This document shows, one piece after another, positions 18,460-27,341 of a DNA stretch of 64,000 nucleotides. The stretch is from contig NZ_JACJOF010000004.1 of NCBI RefSeq assembly GCF_014695395.1, positions 212,825 through 276,824 of the forward strand. Reading direction: 5' to 3'. The stretch is from Nodosilinea sp. FACHB-131. GTDB lineage: Bacteria > Cyanobacteriota > Cyanobacteriia > Phormidesmidales > Phormidesmidaceae. The notes under the pieces were generated by a model. That model did not search any database. It saw only the letters and a program-made list of their open reading frames with translations, and was not told where the DNA came from. Position numbers and translations under genes: made by a program. The stretch's first letter is position 1. Every line of letters starts with the position of its first letter.

Positions 18460-20694
18460 CTACCAGCCGCCGCTGCCCCACTCGCGGCTGGTTTCTGGGA
18501 CGGCAGCAATGGGGATGGCGCGGGGAACATCCTGCATCACCTGCACCTGAATCACCTGGTTGGGCTCTATGACAACGTACTGGGGAGAGGTGCCCACCAC
18601 GGTTGTCGCCCCGACTAGAGCGCCACCGAGTAGCCCGATGCCGCTAAAGCCAGTCAACAGCAGCAGAGCTAGGGCGCCTAACCCCGTTCCAGCGGCCAGG
18701 CGAGGACTGCTAACCTCAGTGTTACCCACCATATATTCGGTGGTGCTGGCAAAATCGACCTGCTGCCCGTTGGGGGCGATCAGCATTTTGCTCACCCAGC
18801 GCTGGCCTTCAGGGGTGGGTTCAAATTGACCAATTAGCTGACTGCCCGCCGGGGCGACAATGCCGTTGGTGATGGGGTCGCGAATGTCGTGGGCCAGCAG
18901 CAGCACCTGGTTTTGGCTGGAGCTGGTGTTCAGATCGAGGGGCTCATTACCGACGTAGCGCAGCTCTAGCACCGTGCCCGCTGCCACCAGCGTGTCGGGG
19001 GAAAGGGGGCGATCGCTAGGAGTGGAGTTAATAGCGCTAGGTAGAGCTGCCTGGTCGCCGTTGCCGGGCAGGGGGCTACCAAACAGAACGGTTTCTCTAG
19101 CTGCGGCCAACATCACCGGGCTCGATGGGGGAACTACAGTACCCTGGCTGGTGGTGGTTGGGGCAGTGGGTACGGTTAGAAGATTGGGGTCGGTGCCAGC
19201 TAACTCAACGGGAACAGTGGCCACCGGAGGGGGCTCTTGGCTGATCGCGTTGGGCTGAACGGCAATCGCTCCAGCAGGTTGGGTTTCAACCATTGCCGTT
19301 TCTGCGGGCAATGCTGGTAGGGCTGGCGGGTCGGCGGCAATGACCGGAGCCGGGTTGCTGGCTTCAACCGCAGGGGTAGTGGTTGGAGCAGCCGTAGCCG
19401 CCTCAGCAGGCAGTTCTGGTAGAGCCGGTGGGTCGGCGGCAATGACTGGAGCTAGGTTGCTGACTTCGACAGAAGGGGTAGGGGTTGGAGCAGCTGCGGT
19501 CGTCTCTGCGGGCAATTCTGGTAGGGCTGGTGGGTCGGCAGCAATGACCGGAGTCGGGCTGCTGGCTTCGACGGGAGGAGCAGTGGTTGGAGCAGCCGCG
19601 ATCGCCTCCGATTCAACCGCTTCAGGCTCTACCGCTGGTTGCCCAGGGGTTGGCAGCTCAGGTGGGGTGACCGCAATCGGCACACCGCTGGTCTCGGTAT
19701 CAATCGCGGGTGCGGCAGGAGATGCCGGAGGACTGGCTGGCTGGATTGCCACTGCTTCGGGCCCAGGGGTAGGAGCTGCGGCAACCGGTGGCTGGGCAGT
19801 GGTGACAGCGCCCTCGGCCAGCGACGGTGGCTCAAAGGTCAGCACCGAGCCGGTACTGGTGGGGGGCTGTACGGCGGGCAGTGGGGCGATCGCCGCTTCG
19901 GGTGCCGCCCCAGCGGTCGGCGGTTGGGCCGAGGCTGCGCTTGGCCCTTGGGGCGCAGTGGCCACTGGGCCGATCACCGCGTCGAGTTCAGCCAGGCTGG
20001 GCACCGATATCTGCTCTCCGGGTTGCCCGAGGTTGAAGGGGTCTACGGGCAGAGTCTCAGGCAGGTTCGTCAGGCTGGCAATATCGCTGGGCAGCATCAA
20101 GTTGGCGGCCGATGTGCTCAGCCGTCCGGTACCCGCTTCCGGAAAGCCTAACTGTGGGTCGTTTCCTGGAATCACCGGCAGTTCCACAATCATGGCGACG
20201 TTGCCCGGTGCAGGGGCGCTGCTGGGCGCAGACACCGTAGGGGTTTCGCTAGAACCAGCGGCTAAGGCAGTAAGCACCCAGCGGGTTTGATCACCCGCTG
20301 CAATTGAGATCAGGCTGACTCCCTCTGCGGCCAGCACAGTGTCGGCGACCAGGTCGAGCACCACCACGGTGGCATCGTTCACCTGACTGAGGCTGATCTG
20401 ACTGACGGTACCACTGTAGGTTTGCTGGGTGGCTACCGTTCCCAGCTGGGTTTGGGGCAGGGTCACCACAATTTGGGAGGCGTCCGCTGCGACGGCATAT
20501 TGGGGAGTGATGCCGCTGGGCAGGGTAAAGGTTAACTGCTGGGTCGCTGGGTCAAACTGCCAGGCAGTAAGGGTTTCGGCCTGGGCGGCGGGGCTGATAA
20601 GCAGCAGGGTAGACACCATTAGACCAACGCCTGCCCAGCCACCCAGACGGTAGCCGGTACGCGATGCAGCAGAATGGTGGGTTGGGTGTTCCAT
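18460..20694 (-). CDS. AMIN-like exported protein with Pro/Ala-rich tandem repeats
   Basis: A 744-residue envelope protein. The signal peptide (LMVSTLLLISPAAQA-ET, about 25-39) is followed by an AMIN-like beta domain (TAWQFDPATQQLTFTLPSG, QIVVTLPQTQLG, VVLDLVADTVLA), the fold that targets AmiC and PilQ to peptidoglycan. A long Pro/Ala/Thr-rich linker follows (about 150-500) containing three tandem 34-residue repeats. The C-terminal 180 residues have a folded-looking part (LAHDIRDPITNGIVAPAGSQ, LIAPNGQQVDFASTTEYMVG), faintly like TrbI/VirB10 tail domains. A glycine-rich hydrophobic stretch (LGALALLLLTGFSGIGLLGG, about 660-690) comes near the end. It probably spans the periplasm and binds peptidoglycan; a pilus or secretion link is speculative. 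Confidence 0.75.
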   Translation of the reverse strand: MEHPTHHSAASRTGYRLGGWAGVGLMVSTLLLISPAAQAETLTAWQFDPATQQLTFTLPSGITPQYAVAADASQIVVTLPQTQLGTVATQQTYSGTVSQISLSQVNDATVVVLDLVADTVLAAEGVSLISIAAGDQTRWVLTALAAGSSETPTVSAPSSAPAPGNVAMIVELPVIPGNDPQLGFPEAGTGRLSTSAANLMLPSDIASLTNLPETLPVDPFNLGQPGEQISVPSLAELDAVIGPVATAPQGPSAASAQPPTAGAAPEAAIAPLPAVQPPTSTGSVLTFEPPSLAEGAVTTAQPPVAAAPTPGPEAVAIQPASPPASPAAPAIDTETSGVPIAVTPPELPTPGQPAVEPEAVESEAIAAAPTTAPPVEASSPTPVIAADPPALPELPAETTAAAPTPTPSVEVSNLAPVIAADPPALPELPAEAATAAPTTTPAVEASNPAPVIAADPPALPALPAETAMVETQPAGAIAVQPNAISQEPPPVATVPVELAGTDPNLLTVPTAPTTTSQGTVVPPSSPVMLAAARETVLFGSPLPGNGDQAALPSAINSTPSDRPLSPDTLVAAGTVLELRYVGNEPLDLNTSSSQNQVLLLAHDIRDPITNGIVAPAGSQLIGQFEPTPEGQRWVSKMLIAPNGQQVDFASTTEYMVGNTEVSSPRLAAGTGLGALALLLLTGFSGIGLLGGALVGATTVVGTSPQYVVIEPNQVIQVQVMQDVPRAIPIAAVPETSREWGSGGW
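19307..19612 (-). repeat. Three tandem 102-bp repeats inside the AMIN-like gene
   Basis: Copies begin at 19307, 19409 and 19511, exactly 102 bp apart, and encode a 34-residue unit ending PVIAADPPALPELPAE. Copies differ at scattered bases, mostly synonymous or conservative. The period is a whole number of codons, so copy number can change without a frameshift. Confidence 0.92.
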
Positions 20695-21063
20695 GGGTTA
20701 TGTCTCCCTCTGGGGCGGTGTGAGTGTGGAGTGAACGCAGATACCAATGATTTTTTCGGCAAACGCTAGATGTAGCGTCAAACCTAGGTTTACCTAGCCT
20801 AAATACAGCGTGAGCCCAAAGCCTAACTAAGGATACGCACAATTTTGAGAATTGCAAGGGGGAGAGGAGAGTTTAAGCAGGTTGAAGATCAAGGTGACGA
20901 GGGGATAGAAAGTGAGGGGAACTTGTGGGGGAGCGATCGCGTCGCGCACTACAGGGAATCGCTTTTGGGGTTAAGCCTTGCGGGCTGGTCTGTAGTTCAG
21001 CCGCTGGGGCACCCTGAGCAAAGATATACTCACACGCCAAATCGACTTCTGGAGGCAGCACAC
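20695..21063. promoter_or_regulatory. Divergent promoter region with palindromes
   Basis: The 369 bp between the AMIN-like and COP23 genes. On the AMIN side are CGCTA/TAGCG (20764-20777) and a perfect AAACCTAGGTTT (20780-20791), with another ACCTAG directly after. Both lie about 70-100 bp before that gene and could be operator sites. On the COP23 side a -10-like TATACT lies at 21025-21030 and a ribosome-binding CTGGAGG about 10 bp before the ATG. Confidence 0.45.
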
Positions 21064-21783
21064 ATGGTTCGTTCTACGACTGGCACGTTCGCTAAAGTAC
21101 TTATGGGTGGGCTAGCCACCGCCCTACTGACCGGACCGTTTGGGGCTGTGGGCCAAGCCCAAACTCCAGAAAGCACCCCTGAAGGGAATTCCGAAACTAC
21201 TCCGGCAGAGCCCGCTGAGGCCGATACCGCGCCGCGCTTCACCTGTCAGATGCAGGACGGGCAATACACCGTAATGTATTCCCCTACCAGTCAGCCGGGG
21301 CAGTCCTACCCCTGGGCGGTACCCCAAGATATGGGCAGTGCCTGGCCTGCCGAACGACGCTGTGCCACCATTAGCGCCCGCCTAGAGGAGTACCGTCCTG
21401 ACGGTCTGATGGCTCTTGAAACCTCGGTAGAAAACGGCTACAACACCGTATGCGTGACCACCGAGTCCACCCCCGCCTGCCGCATCGTATTCACCGTGCC
21501 CCCGGGGCAAGATGCGACAGCAACCCGCGATCTCGTGTTTGACAACCTGGCCATCGCCGACCGAGGCGACCAAACTGACGCGGTGACCACCTTTGCGGGC
21601 GGCAATAGCGATGTGCTGGGCCAAATTGGCAATATTTTGGGTCTGCCCAGTTCCACCAGCAGCTCGCGCAGCAGCGGCATCAACCTCAAGCCCTTTCTCG
21701 ACCCCACCGATGGCGGCACCGGTGCTCGCCTGAGCGGCGGCAGCCCCAACGGTCGGTCCCTCAACCCTGATGCGTTTCGCTAG
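21064..21783 (+). CDS. COP23-domain exported protein
   Basis: A 239-residue protein with an N-terminal signal peptide (VLMGGLATALLTGPFGAVGQAQ) and an acidic Pro/Glu/Thr-rich spacer. The COP23 (circadian oscillating protein 23) domain begins at RFTCQMQDGQYTVMYSP. Typical features follow: WPAERRCATISARLEEYRPDG, then NTVCVTTESTPACRIVFTVPPGQ, with paired cysteines probably in disulfides. Founding members oscillate in abundance in Cyanothece-type cyanobacteria; the molecular role is unknown. The ATG is set by the CTGGAGG site and the signal peptide; an open frame extends upstream but is not coding-like. The C-terminus has a Ser/Gly-rich tail. Confidence 0.83.
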   Translation: MVRSTTGTFAKVLMGGLATALLTGPFGAVGQAQTPESTPEGNSETTPAEPAEADTAPRFTCQMQDGQYTVMYSPTSQPGQSYPWAVPQDMGSAWPAERRCATISARLEEYRPDGLMALETSVENGYNTVCVTTESTPACRIVFTVPPGQDATATRDLVFDNLAIADRGDQTDAVTTFAGGNSDVLGQIGNILGLPSSTSSSRSSGINLKPFLDPTDGGTGARLSGGSPNGRSLNPDAFR

Positions 21784-21798
21784 AAGCGCTAGGCTGAT

Positions 21799-22419
21799 CT
21801 AGTCCACCATGTGTTGAGCAAAGAGATAGCTCAAAAATAAAATTTGCAGAGCGGTAAACAAGCTGGCGGCAAACCCTGCCCAGTAGACGCTGGTGTAGAG
21901 TTGCCCCCACCGCTGCAATGCCGGCGCTGGCCCAGAGTCCTGGGCCAGCGCTGTTTTTATCCGCTGCCAAAACCAAATCATGCCGGTAAAGTGAACTGTC
22001 AGCAGGGTTGGCAGCGTTATTGCCGCAGCCAGCTTAATGGGGCCAATGGACTTGTGGGAATAGGCTGACGAACTGAGGGCTAGCATGTAGCCGGTAAACC
22101 CCAACGCCAGAAAAAGCACGGCGGCGATCGCAATCCACCTCGCCCAGTGACCGGGTCGCTCCGGTGCTTGGCTCCACTGCCTCAGTACCCAAGTCAAACT
22201 CATTGCCAGCAGCGCCGCTAGGGCCAAACTAGTCCACAACCACAGGGTCTCAGGCACCCACTGCAGCCAGGGCACCAGCGTACCGGCATTACCGCTATTC
22301 ACCTCAAAGCTGGGGTCTCGTCGGGGCGACACCTGGTGAATCAACCCTGCCAGCCCCGCCGAGATCAGCACCAATCCCCCAAAGCTCACCAGAGAAAGCC
22401 GCTGAACGCGTTGTCCCAT
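21799..22419 (-). CDS. Four-helix integral membrane protein, unknown function
   Basis: A 206-residue hydrophobic protein. Likely transmembrane segments: SFGGLVLISAGLAGLIH, LWLWTSLALAALLAMSL, WIAIAAVLFLALGFTGYML, and a pair near TLPTLLTVHFTGMIWFWQR and TALQILFLSYLF. His residues sit near membrane ends (AYSHKSIGP, LLTVHFTG), as in DUF4079-like or b-type-cytochrome-like proteins, but I cannot confirm a family. ATG start. It is convergent with the COP23 gene across 15 bp. Confidence 0.7.
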   Translation of the reverse strand: MGQRVQRLSLVSFGGLVLISAGLAGLIHQVSPRRDPSFEVNSGNAGTLVPWLQWVPETLWLWTSLALAALLAMSLTWVLRQWSQAPERPGHWARWIAIAAVLFLALGFTGYMLALSSSAYSHKSIGPIKLAAAITLPTLLTVHFTGMIWFWQRIKTALAQDSGPAPALQRWGQLYTSVYWAGFAASLFTALQILFLSYLFAQHMVD

Positions 22420-22627
22420 GGCTGTTGGCTCCCAAAGCTCGTTAAAAATTGCTATGGGTTAAGACGGCGGATTGGGGCAATGGTTGCCGCGGTTCCTACA
22501 GAAGGCTGCACCAACGCCCTGCAACGCTAAGGCTATCGAAATGACCCCGCTGATGGCCATCGCGTCCGGGCCTGTGGGCAAGGGGCAAGGCTTCGTGGTA
22601 ATCAGAAGGCAGTAACGGCGTGGTTCT

Positions 22628-23515
22628 ATGTTTATCCCTCCCGGTTTTATCCAGCGATCGGTGGCCCTGAGCTTGGGCACCGTAGCCTACATCGAAGCTG
22701 ACCCTGGCTTCTGGCCTAAGGCCCCGGTCTCAGCCGTGCCGCTGTTATTTGTCCACGGCTTTGGCGGTGGGTCGTCGAGCTATGAGTGGTCCAAGGTATA
22801 TCCAGCCTTCGCCGCCGAACACCCGGTGCTGGCCCCCGATCTGATCGGCTGGGGTAGCTCCGACCATCCCGATCGCCCCTTGACCACCGCCAACTACCTG
22901 AGCCTGCTAAGCGAATTGATCGACCTCTGCCCGGCTCCACCCGTGGTGGTGTCCTCATCCCTCAGCGGGGCCATGCTGGTGCGGGTTGCCATTGACCACC
23001 CCGATCGCCTGCGAGGACTATTTTTGGTGACCCCAGTGGGGCTGGCCGACTTTGGCCAAGACCCCAGCCGCTCACCGATCAACCAGCTCGTGAAGCTGCC
23101 GGTGATTGATCAGGTGCTCTATCGAGGGGCGATCGCCACCGCCGAGGGCATTAAGCTGTTCTTGACCCAGCGCCAGTTTGCCGACGCTAGCAAAATTTCT
23201 GACGACATGGTAGCGGCCTACCTGAAGTCGGCCCAACAGCCCAATGCCGATGTCGCTGCTCTCGCCTTTGTGCGAGGTGACCTGAGCTTTGATCTGGCCA
23301 CCTACCTGCCCCAGCTCACCATTCCCACCGCCCTGCTCTGGGGGGAAGTAGCCCAGCTCACTGACGTGTCGATTGGTCGCCGGTTCGCAGCCCTTAACTC
23401 CGCTGCCATCCGCCACTTTGAGGTGCTGCCGGGGGTAGGGCTGACCCCTCAGCTGGAGCAGCCTGGAGTCACTATTGGGCTAATTCAGCAATTTTTGACC
23501 GATTTGGCCCAGTAG
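22628..23515 (+). CDS. Alpha/beta hydrolase
   Basis: A 295-residue alpha/beta-hydrolase-fold protein. The oxyanion motif is FVHGFGGGSSSYEW (HGFGG). The core then shows APDLIGWGSSDHPDRP, the usual strand-4/helix-B region. The nucleophile elbow is unusual: VVVSSSLSGAMLV, with Ser where the family has G-x-S-x-G. The C-terminal catalytic His is not in the usual GHxP context; the protein ends LPGVGLTPQLEQPGVTIGLI. Loss of that His suggests a non-canonical or inactive enzyme. Substrate unknown. Confidence 0.8.
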   Translation: MFIPPGFIQRSVALSLGTVAYIEADPGFWPKAPVSAVPLLFVHGFGGGSSSYEWSKVYPAFAAEHPVLAPDLIGWGSSDHPDRPLTTANYLSLLSELIDLCPAPPVVVSSSLSGAMLVRVAIDHPDRLRGLFLVTPVGLADFGQDPSRSPINQLVKLPVIDQVLYRGAIATAEGIKLFLTQRQFADASKISDDMVAAYLKSAQQPNADVAALAFVRGDLSFDLATYLPQLTIPTALLWGEVAQLTDVSIGRRFAALNSAAIRHFEVLPGVGLTPQLEQPGVTIGLIQQFLTDLAQ

Positions 23516-23517
23516 AG

Positions 23518-24651
23518 CTACTCCAACCTCTTGAAGCCAACCCCAGTGAGAACCTTACCCTCAGTGTCAATAAAGCCCCAGCGGTTGTCGATTTGCACCC
23601 GTGCTCGCCCTTCCGAAAACCGCCCGGCATTGGTGTACTGGGGTTCTACGATCCAGGCTCCCTTAGGGTCAATATAGCCATAGAGCCCATCTTTCTGAAC
23701 GGCAGCCAGTCCCTCGGAAAAATCGGCGGCGTAGGCGAAGCTGGGAGCAATGGCGACTTGGCCGGTGCGGTCGATGTAGCCCCACTGACCCTCGCTCAGC
23801 ACGGCCGCCAGCCCCTCCGAAAAGTCAGAAGCAAAGGGTAGAGTCGCCTCCACCACCATGGCCCCAGTGGCATCAATAAAGCCAAAGTTGCGGCCCTGGC
23901 GCACCCGGGCCAGGCCGTCAGAAAAGCTAAAGGCCCCATCGTAGCTGGGGGCGATCGCCATCGTGCCGCTGGGGTCAATGTAGCCGTAGAGCCGATCTAC
24001 CCGCGCCACCGCCAGTGATTCAGAAAAGCTCCAGGCATCCTTTAGCTCCAGGGGAATGGCGGTGTGGCCTTCGGGGTCGACGTAGCCGTAGGTTTCCCCC
24101 AGCTTCACCAGGGCGCGATCGCCCACAAACTGTTCCGCCAGGTCGAACTGGGGCTCAATCACCCACTCACCCTGGCGATTGATATAGCCATACTTGGTGC
24201 CCCCCTGCACCGCCGCCAGCCCTTCAGAAAACGACTTGGCCTTGCGAAACTGCACCGGTATGGCCCACTGACCCTGGCGATCGAGGTAGCCAAAGTAGGC
24301 TCCAGCTTGGGCGACCGCCAACCCTTCGGCGTAGTCGGCGGCCATAGTGATGTTGTCGTCAGTAACCCTGATGGTCAGGTTGCCCTCGCGATCGATATAG
24401 CCCAGGCTGGTTTTGAGGCGCACCAGGGCGACCCCTTCGGCAAAGTCTGAGACGGTATCGAACAGCAGGGGGCTAGTCATCGCGCTGGCCAGAGCAATGG
24501 GTTGAGGGTTTATGAACTCTAGCATTACGGTGGTTTGCTGCGGCATGCCGCCAAAGGCAGCGGGGAGCGGCTCACAGGCCACCAGGGTCGGCAGCACCAA
24601 GGCTACTCCGCCCCAGCCCCACGTCCACTGTCGTCTGTGCGATCGCGCCAT
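23518..24651 (-). CDS. WG-repeat lipoprotein
   Basis: A 377-residue protein with a lipoprotein signal (GGVALVLPTLVAC, lipobox LVAC near residue 26) and nine WG-type repeats of about 33-35 residues. Each has the form (Y/W/F)-G-(Y/F)-I-D-x-x-G-x-x-x-(I/V) followed by FSEGLA(A/R)V, for example WGYIDRTGQVAI and YGYIDPKGAWIV. WG repeats form beta-structures in exported bacterial proteins; the function is generally unknown. Good ribosome-binding site GGGAGA before the ATG. Its stop is 2 bp from the stop of the convergent hydrolase gene. Confidence 0.9.
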   Translation of the reverse strand: MARSHRRQWTWGWGGVALVLPTLVACEPLPAAFGGMPQQTTVMLEFINPQPIALASAMTSPLLFDTVSDFAEGVALVRLKTSLGYIDREGNLTIRVTDDNITMAADYAEGLAVAQAGAYFGYLDRQGQWAIPVQFRKAKSFSEGLAAVQGGTKYGYINRQGEWVIEPQFDLAEQFVGDRALVKLGETYGYVDPEGHTAIPLELKDAWSFSESLAVARVDRLYGYIDPSGTMAIAPSYDGAFSFSDGLARVRQGRNFGFIDATGAMVVEATLPFASDFSEGLAAVLSEGQWGYIDRTGQVAIAPSFAYAADFSEGLAAVQKDGLYGYIDPKGAWIVEPQYTNAGRFSEGRARVQIDNRWGFIDTEGKVLTGVGFKRLE

Positions 24652-24801
24652 AGAAATCTCCCTGGCCTTGCCTAGGCCTGCGATGGCAACTTCCCTGGCC
24701 CCCTACCCCTGTAACCATGACGAATTTTTTCCCGGCTGTGGGGAGAAAATCAAAAAATCTAGGCTCAGTACCCAGTAGAGAGCAAGCGCAGGCGACGCCC
24801 T

Positions 24802-25635
24802 TTAGCCTCCCGCCTCGCCCAGGTTTAAGGACAGCTGCGGGTAGAGCTCGCGGTAGAGGGTTTCTAGGTCGCCTCGGCGATACATGTGGCGGTTGCCGCG
24901 CCGTGAGGTGCGGCGTTCACAGCCTCGGGCGTCGAGCTGCTGCTGTAGCTCGACCCGGGTGCAGTCAAACACCTTGACAGCATCCCGCAGGGGCACCCAC
25001 TGCTCAGCAAACTGCTGCCGCAGGGCATCGTCAGAGGTGTTGGCCAAGCGCTCTAGCAGCAGGTTGGCCAGCAGCCAGCAGGCCTTGGTATCGGCTAGGG
25101 CGCGGTGCGATCGCCCCACATCAAAGCCAAAGTGTCGTACCAGCTGCGGCAGACTGCGGGAGGGCAGATCGGCCAGCAGCAGCCGAGACAAAATTACGGT
25201 GCAAAACTGCTGGGCCTCAGGGCGCTTAAACCCCTGACCTAGCCGCTGGTACTCCGCTTGAATAAAGCTGTAGTCAAAGGCCAGGTTGTGGCCGGTGAGT
25301 ACCCCCTGGTCGAGGGGCGATCGCAGCGCCTGCCACACTACATCGGCAGCGGTGCCCTGCTCGACCATGGCGGTGGTGATGCCCGTCAGCCGGGTAATGG
25401 TGTACGGTACGCGCACGTTGGCATTGACTACAAAGGACGCCTCGTGGGTAATTCCCTGGTCTAGCGAACCCTGTACCACCGCAATCTCAATCACCCTGGC
25501 CTCGTCTGGGCGGGACCCAGTTGTTTCAACATCGACAACCGTCAGCAGCCCCTGAGACAGCTGGCGGTAGTAGGCCAACAACTGGTCTGTCAAGAGCGCA
25601 GATTGAGCAATGCCACCCACCGACACAGGAACCAT
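24802..25635 (-). CDS. 3'-5' exonuclease, DnaQ/DEDDh type
   Basis: A 277-residue exonuclease of the DnaQ superfamily. Exo I: VVDVETTGSRPDEARVIEIA (Asp and Glu). Exo II: TGHNLAFDYSFIQAEY. Exo III: SHRALADTKACWLLANLLL, with His then Asp five residues later (DEDDh). It would remove nucleotides from DNA or RNA 3' ends. The C-terminal 70 residues are extra: a short helical region with Arg-rich RRTSRRGNRHMYRRGDLETL that looks nucleic-acid binding. The start is the ATG at 25635 (MVPVSVGG), upstream residues being unconvincing. It resembles PolC/epsilon-like repair nucleases rather than the replicative epsilon subunit. Confidence 0.88.
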   Translation of the reverse strand: MVPVSVGGIAQSALLTDQLLAYYRQLSQGLLTVVDVETTGSRPDEARVIEIAVVQGSLDQGITHEASFVVNANVRVPYTITRLTGITTAMVEQGTAADVVWQALRSPLDQGVLTGHNLAFDYSFIQAEYQRLGQGFKRPEAQQFCTVILSRLLLADLPSRSLPQLVRHFGFDVGRSHRALADTKACWLLANLLLERLANTSDDALRQQFAEQWVPLRDAVKVFDCTRVELQQQLDARGCERRTSRRGNRHMYRRGDLETLYRELYPQLSLNLGEAGG

Positions 25636-25768
25636 AGGGCAATGACTACGGGGAACCCTCCTAAGGTGCCATATTTTGTCCGATGCCACCGCCCAAACTC
25701 CAAAAACTTACCCAGGCAACCTAATAGCTACCGGGCTAAGTTAATGGATCGAGCATATTCCGGTGAAA

Positions 25769-26812
25769 CTATCCAACCTTGCGAGACGCGGTCTCATCCA
25801 CAGCTGGCTTGCGCCAGAGCCGGGCAAAGCGCTCCTTGATCACGAGCCACAGGAAGGGAAAATCGTCGACTAGGTAACGCTTCCACAGCCGCCCAGGCTC
25901 GGTGCTCAGGCGGTAGAGCCACTCCAGGCCCAGCTTGCTCAACAATTCTGGGGACCGGGGCTTGTTGCCCGCTTCGAAGTCGATGGCGGCCCCTACGGCC
26001 AGGAAAATATCAATATTGGGCAGCTGATCGCGGTACTTGGCAATCCACTTTTCCTGCTTGGGTGCGCCAACACCCACGACCAGCACGTTGGCGGGCGACT
26101 GACGAATCATGTCTAGAATGCGATCGCACTCGGCCTCGTTCTTTTCAAAGCCAAAAGACGGCGAATGGGCCTGCACAATAATTTGCCGACCAATGCGAGC
26201 GTTGATGCGCTCCATCGCCTGAGCTGCAATGCCGTCAGCTCCCCCCATCAAAAAGATTTTAATGGCTTCATTATTTCGGTGGTGCTCACAGAACATTGGG
26301 AATAGATCCGACCCCGAGATCTTGGCCTTGAGAGGCGTACCCAAAAATTTAGAAGCAAACATGAGCACCTGGCTATCGCAGACGCGATAGTCGGCCTTGC
26401 TGTAGGCCTTGACAAAGTCCATATCCTTTTGGAGCTTCATCAGGTGATCGACGTTGGGGGTAAACACCACGCCCTTCTTCAGCTGGCTCAAAAAGTCATT
26501 GACCGAAATGTTGTCGATCGGAATACTGAGAATTTCGACCTGGGTCTGAATGCGCTCATACTGCTGTTTGCGCAGCTCTCGAGCGGTGGATTCTAGGGCT
26601 GCTTTACGAAACTGCCGATACAGCTGCTTGACGTTTTCTGCGGGCACCGGCTCACCAGCCTGAACCGCCGCTAGGGAAGCACCCGCCGGGTCAATCGATG
26701 ACAAATTGCTGGGCTCTAAACCCTGCTCTACAACTGGGTTGATAACGACTTCGTTGACAACAGCTGCATCAATAGCTGATGTAACAGCTTGTCCAGTAGA
26801 CTGTGACTCCAT
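25769..26812 (-). CDS. WecG/TagA/CpsF-family glycosyltransferase
   Basis: A 347-residue member of the WecG/TagA family, which adds an N-acetylmannosamine(uronic) residue to a lipid-linked sugar during polysaccharide or teichoic-acid-type synthesis. Family motifs: VFTPNVDHLMKLQKD, YRVCDSQVLMFASKFLGTPL, RISGSDLFP (as KISGSDLFPMFCE), VVGVGAPKQEKWIAKYRDQLP and AVGAAIDFEAGNKPRSPELL. The catalytic Asp is in VCDSQ. The family core is about 240 residues; this one has an N-terminal extension of about 95, partly low-complexity, then helical. The ATG at 26812 is chosen over a TTG six codons earlier. It ends with RLWKRYLVDDFPFLW, the membrane-contacting tail. Confidence 0.93.
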   Translation of the reverse strand: MESQSTGQAVTSAIDAAVVNEVVINPVVEQGLEPSNLSSIDPAGASLAAVQAGEPVPAENVKQLYRQFRKAALESTARELRKQQYERIQTQVEILSIPIDNISVNDFLSQLKKGVVFTPNVDHLMKLQKDMDFVKAYSKADYRVCDSQVLMFASKFLGTPLKAKISGSDLFPMFCEHHRNNEAIKIFLMGGADGIAAQAMERINARIGRQIIVQAHSPSFGFEKNEAECDRILDMIRQSPANVLVVGVGAPKQEKWIAKYRDQLPNIDIFLAVGAAIDFEAGNKPRSPELLSKLGLEWLYRLSTEPGRLWKRYLVDDFPFLWLVIKERFARLWRKPAVDETASRKVG

Positions 26813-27341
26813 AGGATTATCCAACTTCAAGAACCAGAGAGATACCGATCAACTAAAGCGCTTAGGTAACTGTTTGCCCTACGCCAAACAATCCCCATCG
26901 CTTGCTCAACCCTCGATGGCCCGTTGGGCAAATGCACCGCTGCTACAAACTAGCTTAGTGTTATAGAAATAACTAGTCATCTCAGTATAATCACGGTATT
27001 TTATCGGGGTGCTTGCTGGTTGGGTGGTGGGAAGGGGTGGCCCACCTCAACCCAGTGCGCAGATCTTCGCTTATTGTCTCAGGAGACTCACTCAGTCTAG
27101 GGCAGGGTGCGAGAAAGCACGGACAGCATCGACACAGTTCATAAAAGCTGAATACCTCTGTGAAGCTGACTTTGACTTCATGGCGATCGCAGGATGCAGG
27201 AACCTGAGGTGATAGCGGCTCAGGCTGCTGTTCCCGCTATCCTTTAGAATTGCAGCAGTCTGACTAATGCTTTGGTGGTTCTGTACGGCCTTTCACCGAG
27301 TACGGATTAACTCCAGGGCGCTTGAAAACTGCCGTTACCTA
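26813..27341 (+). promoter_or_regulatory. Long intergenic region with consensus -10 before the flavodiiron gene
   Basis: A perfect TATAAT lies at 26986-26991 on the plus strand; no good -35 is placed before it. A transcript would start near 26998 and carry about 345 nt before the flavodiiron ATG. This stretch contains short complementary segments (GGTTGGGTGG / CCCACCTCAACC near 27018-27055, AGACT/AGTCT near 27084-27098), so it could be a structured leader or a separate small RNA. No tRNA, tmRNA or SRP RNA was recognised. No reliable coding frame is present. Confidence 0.45.

Noticed and set aside
19340..20290. Long plus-strand frame of 316 codons, Gly/Ala/Ser-rich
   Set aside because: It is antisense to the Pro/Ala-rich linker of the AMIN-like gene. 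Its composition mirrors that gene's codons and there is no ribosome site.
26706..27212. Two short plus-strand frames before the flavodiiron gene
   Set aside because: One overlaps the WecG-type gene's start, the other shows no coding character; both lack ribosome sites.
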